DNA of 64,000 bases from Rhynchopus sp. YZ270_cl-10. Taxonomy: Eukaryota > Euglenozoa > Diplonemea > Diplonemida > Diplonemidae. Every line of letters starts with the position of its first letter. Within the stretch, counting starts at the first letter, position 1. The DNA lies in contig OZ037875.1 of NCBI GenBank assembly GCA_964035575.1, forward strand, positions 186,001 through 250,000, given 5' to 3'. Of this stretch, positions 42,509 through 51,909 are shown in pieces. The translations under genes were made by a program, and so were the position numbers. The notes under the pieces were generated by a model that ran no database searches, was not told the DNA's origin, and saw only the letters and a program-made list of their open reading frames with translations.

Positions 42509-42712
42509 CCTGTGTACCTGTGTACCTGTGTACCTGTGTACCTGTGTACCTGTGTACCTGTGTACCTGTGTACCTGTGTACCTGTGTACCTGTGTACCTG
42601 TGTACCTGTGTACCTGTGTACCTGTGTACCTGTGTACCTGTGTACCTGTGTACCTGTGTACCTGTGTACCTGTGTACCTGTGTACCTGTGTACCTGTGTA
42701 CCTGTGTACCTG
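42509..42712. repeat. (TACCTGTG)n tandem array, about 25 copies
   Basis: Near-perfect 8 bp repeat in the same orientation as at 11122-11269. The right edge decays into TACCTGGGTACCTGGGTGAC and related GGTGACC sequence. Confidence 0.95.
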
Positions 42713-42839
42713 GGTACCTGGGTGACTGGGTACGTACCTGGGTAAATGTGACCAGGTGACCTGGTCAGACCTCTGACCAGCGCACCGTGACAGCACAGGC
42801 TGCCGAAAACGGATTTTGGCTTTCGGAAATAATTTTACG

Positions 42840-43005
42840 GCAATTAAATATCAAATTCCATGCAATTATTTCACAGAAAATTGCACTCGGAGGTGTATTT
42901 TTCACTCGTTTTGTTAATTGCACTCGCTGCGCTCGTGCAATTAACCACTCGTGAAAAAAACACCTCCTCGTAGCAATTATGGTGAAATAATTGCATAGTA
43001 ATTAA
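42840..43005. repeat. imperfect ~165 bp palindrome
   Basis: GCAATTATTTCAC and GGAGGTGTATTTTTCACTCG on the left pair with CGTGAAAAAAACACCTCC and GTGAAATAATTGC on the right. The centre is CTCGCTGCGCTCG inside TTAATTGCAC/GTGCAATTAA. Confidence 0.7.
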
Positions 43006-43197
43006 ATACTATTTTTGGGGGTATGTTCTAAACCCCACATGCTTTTTTTTTAAAGGGGGACGAAAACACGCCTTTAAAAACAATAGAAGAAACCTTGACA
43101 AGATGAATGCACCTCTCGAGGGAAAAAAAAAAGAAGAAGGAAACGTTTGAGATGAACCTAAGTACACTTGCTGTGAATAGTCACCTATAAAAAAAAA

Positions 43198-43305
43198 GTA
43201 CAGTTGGACAAGAAACCTTGGCGACCAAAAAATATTGGCGAATTTGGGGGGTTTTCTTGCAATTGGCGACTTTTTTGGTCGCCAATATTACTTGTCCTAC
43301 TGTAC
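43198..43305. mobile_element. 108 bp inverted-repeat element
   Basis: Ends GTACAGTTGGACAAG and CTTGTCCTACTGTAC are complementary with one mismatch. Inside, TTGGCGACCAAAAAATATTGG pairs with sequence near 43263-43290. It lies between two other short repeat copies. Confidence 0.7.
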
Positions 43306-43558
43306 AAAGCCCTCTCGTGACAGTATACCTTGGTACATGACAGAAAAAAAAAACGGTTGTCTTGATAGTATTTTTTAGTTTTTCCTGGCTAACAAGCCGG
43401 GAATATTTTTGGGAATACGTTTCAAAAAAAAAACACAAAAATGCTACTTGCAATACAAAGTATGGGCAGTGCACCTAAAAAAACGACACAAAATTTTGCA
43501 ACTTCAAAAAAAAAGTATTAAAAATACATTTTCTTCGGGGGTTAAATACACCCTCCTC

Positions 43559-46500
43559 TTAATCCTCTGTCACGAATGAGGACATACGGTGCAGCGTTTC
43601 GTCAACACTCCCTTGGACGTGATGGGTGGACACACAGACGGGACGCTGCTGTCCATAGCGGTGGACACGCCCTACTGCCTGCCGTTCCATTGCATGCACA
43701 CGGTCTGTCGAACGGTCGTAAACTGGGTGAACAAAAATCACGTTTCTTGCGTGCGTCAGGTTCAACCCGCTTGCAGCTTCACCCATGAGAACTAGCATGA
43801 CATTGGTGGAGCCTTCAAAGGAGTTTACCGCTTGGATGCGTTGTGAGTTCGCAAGAACGCAATGCTCCACGTCAAGCTTGCCTAACGCCTCCCCTAGGCT
43901 ATCTAAGACTGCGAGGTATTGACTGAACACCAACACCTTCTCGTCCCCCCCTTCAATGAGATTCGCTATAGATGTTGCAAGCGCAAGAAGCTTGGTCGGT
44001 GCGGAGTCGGGGGTGGTATTATCACTGTTCCGCAGTAGACAGGCCTCTTTGACAGGAGCGGAACATCCATCCACCGGACAGGTCGCAGTTGTGGCTAACT
44101 CTGCCTCAAAATGCCTGGAATGCGCAGCGTGCCCGCACATCGTCGACACCGTCGCGGTCTTCTTATCCATCCTTTTATCGCACACCGCGCATACCCCCCT
44201 TTGTGTTACCGCTGACACCAAATACCGCCGACCCCGCACTGCGGTCACCAACTCCTGCGCAAGACCTCGGAGGCTGTGTGATGCTTCGTTTAGCAATTCA
44301 TTCAGATTCGTTTTGGTGTTTCTGGCTGGGCTCATATAAGGGACCTCCGTCGGTGCTGTTGTGCCTTGCATGATGGATGAGAGGATGGAGTTGACTTCGG
44401 GGTCCTCCGCTTGGGCGCCTTTTTCCCAATCTTGCAGTGCACCATGGGTGGTTGTGCTTCCGGAAGCACAGCGGTACCTTCCTCTGTAAGAAAGTGCATC
44501 CCGCAGTGTATCGGTCAAATTCGACTGAAGGGCGGCCACCTCAGAGTCGCGTTTGCTTACTGTTGACGAATATGTTTCGGATGCAACAGCAATACCCACA
44601 CCAGTTGCGCACAATATCAAGGACTCAGTTCTTGAGTCCTTATCACTCTGGTGTAGCCCCATTTCCATCTCCTTGTACACTGCGTGGTGGGGGAGGCTGA
44701 TGGGGTGGGAGACGGCTGAAAAGGTCATAGGGATTTCTTCGATGGAGGCAACGTTCTGTCGTACGTAGACGTCCAGGAAGAGCGCGGCTTTGTGGTGGAG
44801 GCGGCTTTTGTGTGCGGAGCTGACCTCTCTGGTTAGCCAGTAGAATCGCTCGGATTCGGTCATGCTTTGTGTAGAGTCTTGGACGTCGCTGCCAAGGCAG
44901 GGGCCAATGAGGGTGGACATTTCTCGGATGGAAGCAAAGGTTGAGGTGTCAGGGATCGCAGAGAGCAGCCATTTGCTGAGTGCAGTGAGCTGTGCAACGA
45001 CGTGCCGTTGGTCGTATTTGAGATACGTAAATTCGTCCACAATGATGCGACGCCAGCGCACCGCCTCAAGCGGCACGTCATCGGCACTACCGCTCGCTTC
45101 GCCGACTGCTGCCTCATATAATTCTTGAAACCTCCGTTCGTGCATCCGCTTCGCCACCCCAAGCCTCTCTACCAGCCACGTATTCGTCACAACGATGATG
45201 TCATTCTCCTGCACCCCTCTCTCTGACAACTTATCCCCCGGTTTTAACAGTAGAATTCGCTTCGATGGGGCGAATTTTTTGGCCTCGCTTTTCCATTGTT
45301 CACGAAGGTGTGGTGGGATGATGATGAGGGTGGCGTTTGTATCCATTTGATCGTTTTCTGGTGGCGGTACATCCGGAATCTCTGGAGCTGCGACGATGAG
45401 GGCCAAAGACAGAACCGTTTTGCCGTACCCTACGTCGTCCGCGAGAACCCCTCCACGATGCACTGCAGCGACCGACACCTCCGCCTCCAGCAGCAGCCCT
45501 GCATGCGTTGCCTCAGCCGCTTCCGTATCCTCCCACGTCGTGGACGTGGTGTCACGCTGCAGCATCCAAGACAAACTGCGAAGCTGCTCCCTCCTCAAGG
45601 TACCATGAAACCCTTCTATGGCCCCATACTCTTCGTCATGCCGGTTTGATTTGAGGATGTGATCTGCCAGCGGAGCTTCCATGGTGGGGGCGCCGATCCT
45701 CCATCTGAAAGACGCATCCGACGGATTCCCGAGACGTGACAACGCAGTGTGAAAAAGGGTGGCCGGGTTGACAACCAGACGCACCTCGCGGGTGCCGTTT
45801 TGGTTGCTGTGTTCGGTTGTGGTTAGCGCAGTGGGGCGCTGTTTGAGTGCAAGCTCGTATGCAGCCGCAGTTTCGCCGTCTTCAAGGGGTGTACTCCCAC
45901 GCCACTTCAATGCAGGCCGATTTGGGGTACAAACAGTACACGGTGCTACCTCATCTCCCCTCGCCTCGACCCAACCCCATTTACACATTGTGCCCACCGT
46001 ATGCCCAAGAAACACCCCCTTATCCAATACAAACTTCGCCACAACCAAGGAAACATCACACCGAGAGGCAACCACCTTCGGTTTTGCAGGAAGATGCACT
46101 GTCACTCCAGAGTTGAAGTGCAGGACACCACTTCCTTTTGCCATATGCGGGGCCGTTGCGACCACCTTTTTGACGCCTTTCTCCGGAACATAAGATTTCG
46201 GTGCAGCGCACGATATTATCCTCTTTTCACGTCTCCCTAATCGCAAGCAGGTGGTACTGAATACAAAGGTATCGTCTTGGATTTGGGTTGTTTCATGCGG
46301 GTCGAGGAAGAAGTAGTGCTTTGCTCCTCCAACTGCTGCGTACAACGAACCACGTGGACCGGAGCAGGATGTCGTAAGAAGGTATTCATGCGCAAGCTCT
46401 TTCCTCAAAGCGGCCAGCTCCGTTGTACTATAGTTCTCTGCAGATTCGACCTTAACAGAAACCTTTCGTGGCCTTTCCGCGAATGGTCCAGCCTCGTCGG

Positions 46501-48958
46501 AAATCCCCAAAGACGCTTGCCATGACTCTGTCATATCAGACCCGGTTATCTTCAAATGAATTTCTCGTGTCTCTCGGAACTTCCAGATTCCGGCTTCTGA
46601 AACGGTTAAGATGGGCATGTGGCGGAGAGGGATTTCCCCTTTAGGCAGGGTGCGGCCGTTCATGGCGTAGACCCTCCATTCATAGGTGTGCGAAGAGATG
46701 ACCAAGTCTGCAGAGACAGCGCCCGAGGGATGGGAGTATTGGGCAATCCATTGCGCACCACGGCGGACATCGTTGAGGTGGAGGGAGTGTCTGCTGATGA
46801 GGGCGGCAAGGCTGCGGAGGGGTTCGTCGTGCTTGGTGGGGTCGGTTTCGAAGCGTACATTGTACGGGAGATGCCGTAGCAGGAGATCTGGGGCAGGTGT
46901 TTCAACAGAACGGCTGTGTTTGATGAGACTGCCGTGCGGGGGGTTGCAGGTTGTTTCACTGCATGCGGCGCACATTGTCAGACCACAGTCACCGCATTCA
47001 AAGTACTCCTTGCAGATCTGCAGGCCTACCTCGCATTGGCACACTGCAGTGGTGGCAGATGCGTGCTGTACGGCGGAGGCCAGATCCGGCAACGTTGTCG
47101 CAACTTTTTTAAATTTCGGCAATGTGGTCGTGGCGGTTGTTATGGTAGCATCAGGAGTTGCCACACCACGTTCTGTACGGACGCGGCAAACCGAGAGGAA
47201 CGCTGCCATCATGACCGCTCCAACCACCGTACAGGACATCGCATTGCCAGCAAGGTCCATCTGTTGTCTTTGCGTTTCGTGGACGAGGCTCAGCGAATCC
47301 ACCGGAATTCCTTGCAATCTGAGTGCTTCGTATCCAATGAGGGGTCCTCCACGGTTGGAGATGAATGGGATTGCGGTGGGGCAGATGCAGGGGCAGATAC
47401 CGTAGTGTGAGGAGCTGACGCGGTCGACGTTTGCTTGGACGTTGAAGACCTGCGCTTTGTACATGATGTCTTCGTTTTTGCGGGCGCCGCGGAGGAAGAG
47501 GATGTCGACAGCATCTTGGACGCGTCCGGTTTGGTCGCGGAGCCAATCCCGCCATGCCCAGAGAGGAGGCTCGACCGACCCCGCCTCATCCCACCTCGAG
47601 TACGGCCGCTGCTGCCCCAGCTGCAGCTCCAGGCGCTGCTGCGCATGCCGTCTCTCGCATCTCTGCCAATTCTTCTTCCCCCCTCGCTTTGCTTTCCCCT
47701 CGCCAAACGACGCTTTTACACCCTCCAAAATCGGGTTCCCCGGCGGAAGCAAAAAATGAGAGAGCGTTGGCCCCGACGGATAGCGTAAAAACCCGAGAAT
47801 TTCTTGAAATTTTCCAAGCCCTTCATGGTTGTCCAGGGTTGCGCAGAGGTACCCCCGCGAGCGGGTCTGCGGGAGGTAGTAATGCTTGGTGTCAAGCCCG
47901 ACAGGGACGGCACGGTAGTGTACTCCAGGTCTGCTGGGGAGGGTGAGCTTTTCGAATTCGTCGCCGATTGCTTCCCAAGGTGCGGTGCGGATGTTCTCTA
48001 AGATAACCACCGATGGGGCGTGCCGTCTTACGTATCTTAACAATCCTCGAAATGTCTGTCCAGACTGCCCTTCTGCCCCCAATTCCTTCTGATGATTGTT
48101 TAGCGTGCTAAAGTCCTTACACACTGTCCCTGCTATGACAACATCGACGTCACCCGGCACCCTTGATTGACCCCCGTAAGCAGTTGACGCAAAGTCCTTT
48201 CCGATGTCCCGAATATCACGAAAAAGGAGTTTTGGCTGAAAATTTCTTTCGATGTACGCTTGCTTGAAGGGTTCAATCTCGCAGCTGAAGACATGCTCGA
48301 AAAAGGGGGTGCCCAGCGCGGTGCCGAACATTTGCAGGGCAAGGAGGGGCGATTCTGTTCCGCTGCACATTGTTGCGACCCGGAGCGGGGTCTTCGTTGC
48401 GGCGGTCAAAAAGGCCTCCACCTCTGCTGGATACGTTTCCTTCAGCTTAGCCGCCATATGGTCGAACATACGTTGCGGTTCCACTATCGGCACGACATCC
48501 TCCTCCACAGCCGCACCTTTACCCAACGCCTTCAACCCCAAAGCCCTTGCCCCTCCAGGTTTTGGTTGCGCAGATTTGGCCTTCTTTGCTGCCGGCTTTT
48601 TCCTCTTTTTGATAACCCTCTCTTCACTGCTGCTCGTATCAATGTCCATTTCACTCCCAGAGGTGTACAGCTCCTCTGTTGATGAGGACTCTGAAGAAGA
48701 ATCTGAAGGCAACACCACCCTTCTTTTCTTCGCAGGCGGGGAGGTGCCGGGCTTTGCGGTTTTTGCCGTCTTCTTAACAGAAGGGGAAGAAGAAGAAGGC
48801 GCCGGCTTCGTGATGTACTTCGCCATGCGTATCCTCACCCCTCCCGAAGGGTACACCCGCTCAGGGCCAAAGGGCTCGATAGGTGGTTCCGAAGAGCAGG
48901 TGGTGTCGTCATCCCCTTCGCTCTCTGTGGCAGGCTGTTCTGCTTGTTTGCGTTTCAT
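43559..48958 (-). CDS. DNMT5: DNMT5-type cytosine methyltransferase fused to RING-split SNF2 ATPase
   Basis: Single exon, 1,799 residues from the ATG at 48958 (MKRKQAEQPATESE). An upstream in-frame extension is low-complexity and lies before a CCCCACAAG acceptor-like site. Residues 1-150 are disordered and basic. The methyltransferase domain (about 190-610) has motif I ATMCSGTESPLLAL, motif IV AGTVCKDFS (catalytic Cys about 280), motif VI ILENIR, motif VIII QTRSRGY and motif X GNAMSCTVVG. A Cys-rich zinc-binding segment lies at about 640-676. The SNF2 part has motif I LADDVGYGKT (about 1173), motif II VDEFTY, an inserted RING (about 1589-1634, CAVCDKRM...CPVDGC) and the helicase C-lobe ending QAVGRVHRYGQQ. 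This order is diagnostic of DNMT5, an ATP-dependent CG maintenance methylase in Cryptococcus and several algae. It acts in the nucleus. Confidence 0.93.
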   Translation of the reverse strand: MKRKQAEQPATESEGDDDTTCSSEPPIEPFGPERVYPSGGVRIRMAKYITKPAPSSSSPSVKKTAKTAKPGTSPPAKKRRVVLPSDSSSESSSTEELYTSGSEMDIDTSSSEERVIKKRKKPAAKKAKSAQPKPGGARALGLKALGKGAAVEEDVVPIVEPQRMFDHMAAKLKETYPAEVEAFLTAATKTPLRVATMCSGTESPLLALQMFGTALGTPFFEHVFSCEIEPFKQAYIERNFQPKLLFRDIRDIGKDFASTAYGGQSRVPGDVDVVIAGTVCKDFSTLNNHQKELGAEGQSGQTFRGLLRYVRRHAPSVVILENIRTAPWEAIGDEFEKLTLPSRPGVHYRAVPVGLDTKHYYLPQTRSRGYLCATLDNHEGLGKFQEILGFLRYPSGPTLSHFLLPPGNPILEGVKASFGEGKAKRGGKKNWQRCERRHAQQRLELQLGQQRPYSRWDEAGSVEPPLWAWRDWLRDQTGRVQDAVDILFLRGARKNEDIMYKAQVFNVQANVDRVSSSHYGICPCICPTAIPFISNRGGPLIGYEALRLQGIPVDSLSLVHETQRQQMDLAGNAMSCTVVGAVMMAAFLSVCRVRTERGVATPDATITTATTTLPKFKKVATTLPDLASAVQHASATTAVCQCEVGLQICKEYFECGDCGLTMCAACSETTCNPPHGSLIKHSRSVETPAPDLLLRHLPYNVRFETDPTKHDEPLRSLAALISRHSLHLNDVRRGAQWIAQYSHPSGAVSADLVISSHTYEWRVYAMNGRTLPKGEIPLRHMPILTVSEAGIWKFRETREIHLKITGSDMTESWQASLGISDEAGPFAERPRKVSVKVESAENYSTTELAALRKELAHEYLLTTSCSGPRGSLYAAVGGAKHYFFLDPHETTQIQDDTFVFSTTCLRLGRREKRIISCAAPKSYVPEKGVKKVVATAPHMAKGSGVLHFNSGVTVHLPAKPKVVASRCDVSLVVAKFVLDKGVFLGHTVGTMCKWGWVEARGDEVAPCTVCTPNRPALKWRGSTPLEDGETAAAYELALKQRPTALTTTEHSNQNGTREVRLVVNPATLFHTALSRLGNPSDASFRWRIGAPTMEAPLADHILKSNRHDEEYGAIEGFHGTLRREQLRSLSWMLQRDTTSTTWEDTEAAEATHAGLLLEAEVSVAAVHRGGVLADDVGYGKTVLSLALIVAAPEIPDVPPPENDQMDTNATLIIIPPHLREQWKSEAKKFAPSKRILLLKPGDKLSERGVQENDIIVVTNTWLVERLGVAKRMHERRFQELYEAAVGEASGSADDVPLEAVRWRRIIVDEFTYLKYDQRHVVAQLTALSKWLLSAIPDTSTFASIREMSTLIGPCLGSDVQDSTQSMTESERFYWLTREVSSAHKSRLHHKAALFLDVYVRQNVASIEEIPMTFSAVSHPISLPHHAVYKEMEMGLHQSDKDSRTESLILCATGVGIAVASETYSSTVSKRDSEVAALQSNLTDTLRDALSYRGRYRCASGSTTTHGALQDWEKGAQAEDPEVNSILSSIMQGTTAPTEVPYMSPARNTKTNLNELLNEASHSLRGLAQELVTAVRGRRYLVSAVTQRGVCAVCDKRMDKKTATVSTMCGHAAHSRHFEAELATTATCPVDGCSAPVKEACLLRNSDNTTPDSAPTKLLALATSIANLIEGGDEKVLVFSQYLAVLDSLGEALGKLDVEHCVLANSQRIQAVNSFEGSTNVMLVLMGEAASGLNLTHARNVIFVHPVYDRSTDRVHAMERQAVGRVHRYGQQRPVCVSTHHVQGSVDETLHRMSSFVTED

Positions 48959-51909
48959 CTTGTGGGGAAGGGGGAGCAGAAGAGAGGGGGCATACTGTAG
49001 GAGGGTGGGTTGAAGTAGGGAGGGGGGGAAAAGGGGGGAAGAGAAGGGGGGAAGAGAAGGGGGAAAGAGAAGGGGGAAAGAGAAGGGGGGAAGAGAAGGG
49101 GGAAAAAATTCAGTAAAGAAGTGCAAAGAGGAGGATGTGTGGGGGGTCGTCAGGAGGTGTTTTGGGTTGTTGAAGTGGAAGAGTTCCTTGGAAAGTTGCT
49201 GGAGTTTTCATGATTTGTGGAGATCGGATCAAATGGAAAGCGATGCGTTGCCAGAGAGAGAGAGAGAGAGAGACGAGAAAAGAGAGAGGGGGAGTTGGGA
49301 ACCATTTCTATCCAAAAAAAAAATCTTTTTTGAGGGTGAGAAAAAAAAAAAAGGGGAAAAAAACTTGAAAGATGAATGAATGTACCTCTGCACGGTGACC
49401 TGTTAGGACATGACGTGACGGGCTACGAGGTCCAAAACGGGGTGAAATAATAACACGTGTCATGACGACGTAATGACACCTGTCAGGGCCACAGGGCCAC
49501 CGTGTGGTTTGTACACTCGTGCTTAGTCACCTATAAAAAGGTACCGAAGTAAATACCGTTGGGACTTAACAGTGAGAAAACCGGAAAGGAGGATAGGTAG
49601 TAGTGCGGGGAATTTTCTCGTTCGTTTTAGTTTTGATTTTTTTTTTTCCCTCCTTCCCTTTTTTTTGCATCAGGAAAGCAAATCCTGTGGCAGTGCCTCA
49701 CATACACGCGGGCTAACCGGTTTCTTTAAATCTTATATTTTGTTACTGTATCGAGACCTTCCTCCTGGAGCTATAAAACCTGCAACAAAAAAATGCAAAT
49801 TTGGGCAAGATGACCCACACACCCTGAGTCACACTTTCCAAAGAGAACAAAAGAAAAACCTTAATAAGATCTCTCACTCTCTTTTATCCTAACACCTCTG
49901 AACAAAACGCACGCATACGCGAAGTTGCACCACACACCACACCACCCTGCCCCCCAAAAAAAAAAACCTTTTTGCGTCCTTTTTGCACCTTGCCATCCAA
50001 CCCTCACCCCCTCCCCACTCCCTAGTAGGGCTTTTGTCTCGCGACACTGCGACTTATGCATCGCAGCAAAGCACCCTCGGTGTGTGTGTTTGATCTCTAA
50101 TTGGGGCAATTCTTTTGCGCAGAATATAGCCCCCAAGGTGTCTGTGCGTATGTTCTGAGAACAGAGGTGTGCGGGGTTATCCCTAGCAGTCGGAACATAG
50201 CCCATTTCGGTAGTGTCCTGCACCTCTTTGCTGAGAGTCATCCTTCCCCTCCCCCCCTGAATCCCCCCTCCCACCCCCCCACCGCCCCACGAACCACTAC
50301 ATTCAGAAAGGGAAATCTGTATTTTTTTCTATTACGAAACGGAGTAAAACGGACTGAGAAGAGAAGGAAAGAAGAAAAGAAAAAAACAAGTAATTGCTAT
50401 CGGGGGAGAACAAAGGATGGAGTGCTGTGAATATGGGGAGGCTCGATAACCATTTGCCTCGATGGCTCGGCGTGTTCCAGCTCGTAGTCGTCCACAGGCG
50501 GAGTGTGGAAAGAACACATTTTTTTCAGACGAAACCTCGCCGCCAAGACACCTAGACGCATTAGCACCACCCATCAAAGCGAATGGTACAGTGGTTTCGA
50601 AAATCGGGGTTTTCCACAGCACACCTCAGTTTTCTTTTCTTAACAATTAGTTGTTTGTTGTTGTTGTTGTTTTCTCCACACCCTGGGTGACCCACACAGG
50701 GTGCAGGAAGGTTGTGAAAGGAACAAACATTTGAAAAGAGGGAGAATGCATTTACCATCCTTGCATTTATCCGAACTTATAAACGTATTGACAAAAACTC
50801 TAGTGGAATATAACCCCAGTTGGTCACACATATGATCACAAAATGCAGGAAAATAACTCAAAAGTACAGATTGAAGATGTATACTATTGTGCCACTGCAT
50901 GCAGGCACATTTTTTGGAAGATAATAAAACAAAAACAAAACAAACCAAAAAGCAAATAGATAAGAAACGAGAGTTTTTAAAAAAGACAGATAAAGCGACC
51001 CCCCTTACTGGCGTTTTATACACACAAAAAAATAGGGAAAATATTCCGTACTGAGGATGGTACCTCACCCTTTCGCCTCCCCGCTCTGTGGCTGGCAGGG
51101 AGGCGCGCGCGAAGCGCGCGACGACCGCTTTTGCATGCGGGGGGGAAATTTTTTTTGAGGGGTCTTTTTGATGCCACCCCAATTTCCTGAAACCCCAAAT
51201 CCTGGTAAAAAAAACCTCCCTGCAGGCTAAAATAAAGGCACCACATCTGGTGGGCTCGAATAATTCACAAAAATCTTCCAAAAAAAAAAAAAAAATCGAT
51301 CGGAACGCAAAAAAGGAGATGAAAGAAGATATACCTAAGCCTCTCTTGCTAGCGTATCAGAAAAAGGGTTCTTTCAATGAACAATGAATCAAAGAACGGG
51401 GTTTGTATATTATTCTTTTTTTGTCACATTTTGATTTCGAAGCATTGTTTGGAAATAAGAGTAGATCACGTCTTCCGCAAAGTGTCATAATAAAATGCAA
51501 ACAAATAACCCACAAATACCAGAGAGGGAAAAAAAAGAAGAAAAAACGCAAAAAGTGGTCACCCCATCTGAGGGTGACTATACGTTACGATTCTCCTCCC
51601 CCATCAGAAGAAGTCAGTCAAATGACCGGTAAAAAGGCACAACTGTGCTACCATGCCGCAATGAGCGAAGGGAAGTAGAAAGTGCAAAACGTCCCACAGG
51701 CCCTGAACAAACTAAACTATAGACGACCACTAACACCTTGCGTGTTCCCTTACCTTTCAGACCTGTGTCCTCGATACCCTTCCCATAGCTTCGGGTGCAT
51801 TAGGAAGAGAAGGGGAGCTCTTATGTGCCGCATCTGTGAGGGGTATTTTTAAACCATAAAACGGTTGAAACGTGCTAAAACGTAAAAAAGAGTTGAAAGT
51901 TCAAACGCC
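48959..51909. other. intergenic stretch
   Basis: A (GGGGGAAGAGAA)-type purine tract at 49021-49105 is a long pyrimidine tract on the transcribed strand before DNMT5. GA repeats lie at 49255-49273. 50386-50655 is an inverted-repeat element copy, and a GCGCGCGAAGCGCGCG hairpin is at 51102-51120. A 213-codon minus-strand frame (50640-51281) is AT-driven. Repeat-family fragments lie at 49361-49410, 51321-51358 and 51888-51945. Confidence 0.55.
50386..50655. mobile_element. CAAGTAATTGCTA-ended inverted-repeat element, copy 2
   Basis: Begins CAAGTAATTGCTATCGGGGG and ends AACAATTAGTTG. Shorter and diverged from 28475-28930, with the shared GTTTTCCACAGCACACC and TTTCGAAAATCG blocks. Confidence 0.6.

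Larger units (their letters stand above)
41258..43558. other. intergenic stretch with hairpin elements and a tandem array
   Basis: Long G/A-rich tract at 41341-41405 (a pyrimidine tract on the transcribed strand upstream of VPS8), the 42-bp-arm hairpin (41931-42021), the (TACCTGTG)n array (42509-42712), a larger imperfect palindrome (42840-43005) and a 108 bp inverted-repeat element (43198-43305). No protein gene is seen. Confidence 0.6.

Noticed and set aside
43181-43474. Minus-strand frame over the 108 bp inverted-repeat element
   Set aside because: It only spans repeat sequence and A/T runs.
50640-51281. 213-codon minus-strand frame
   Set aside because: Composition tracks AT-rich sequence, it crosses a GC hairpin and repeat fragments, and no domain is seen.
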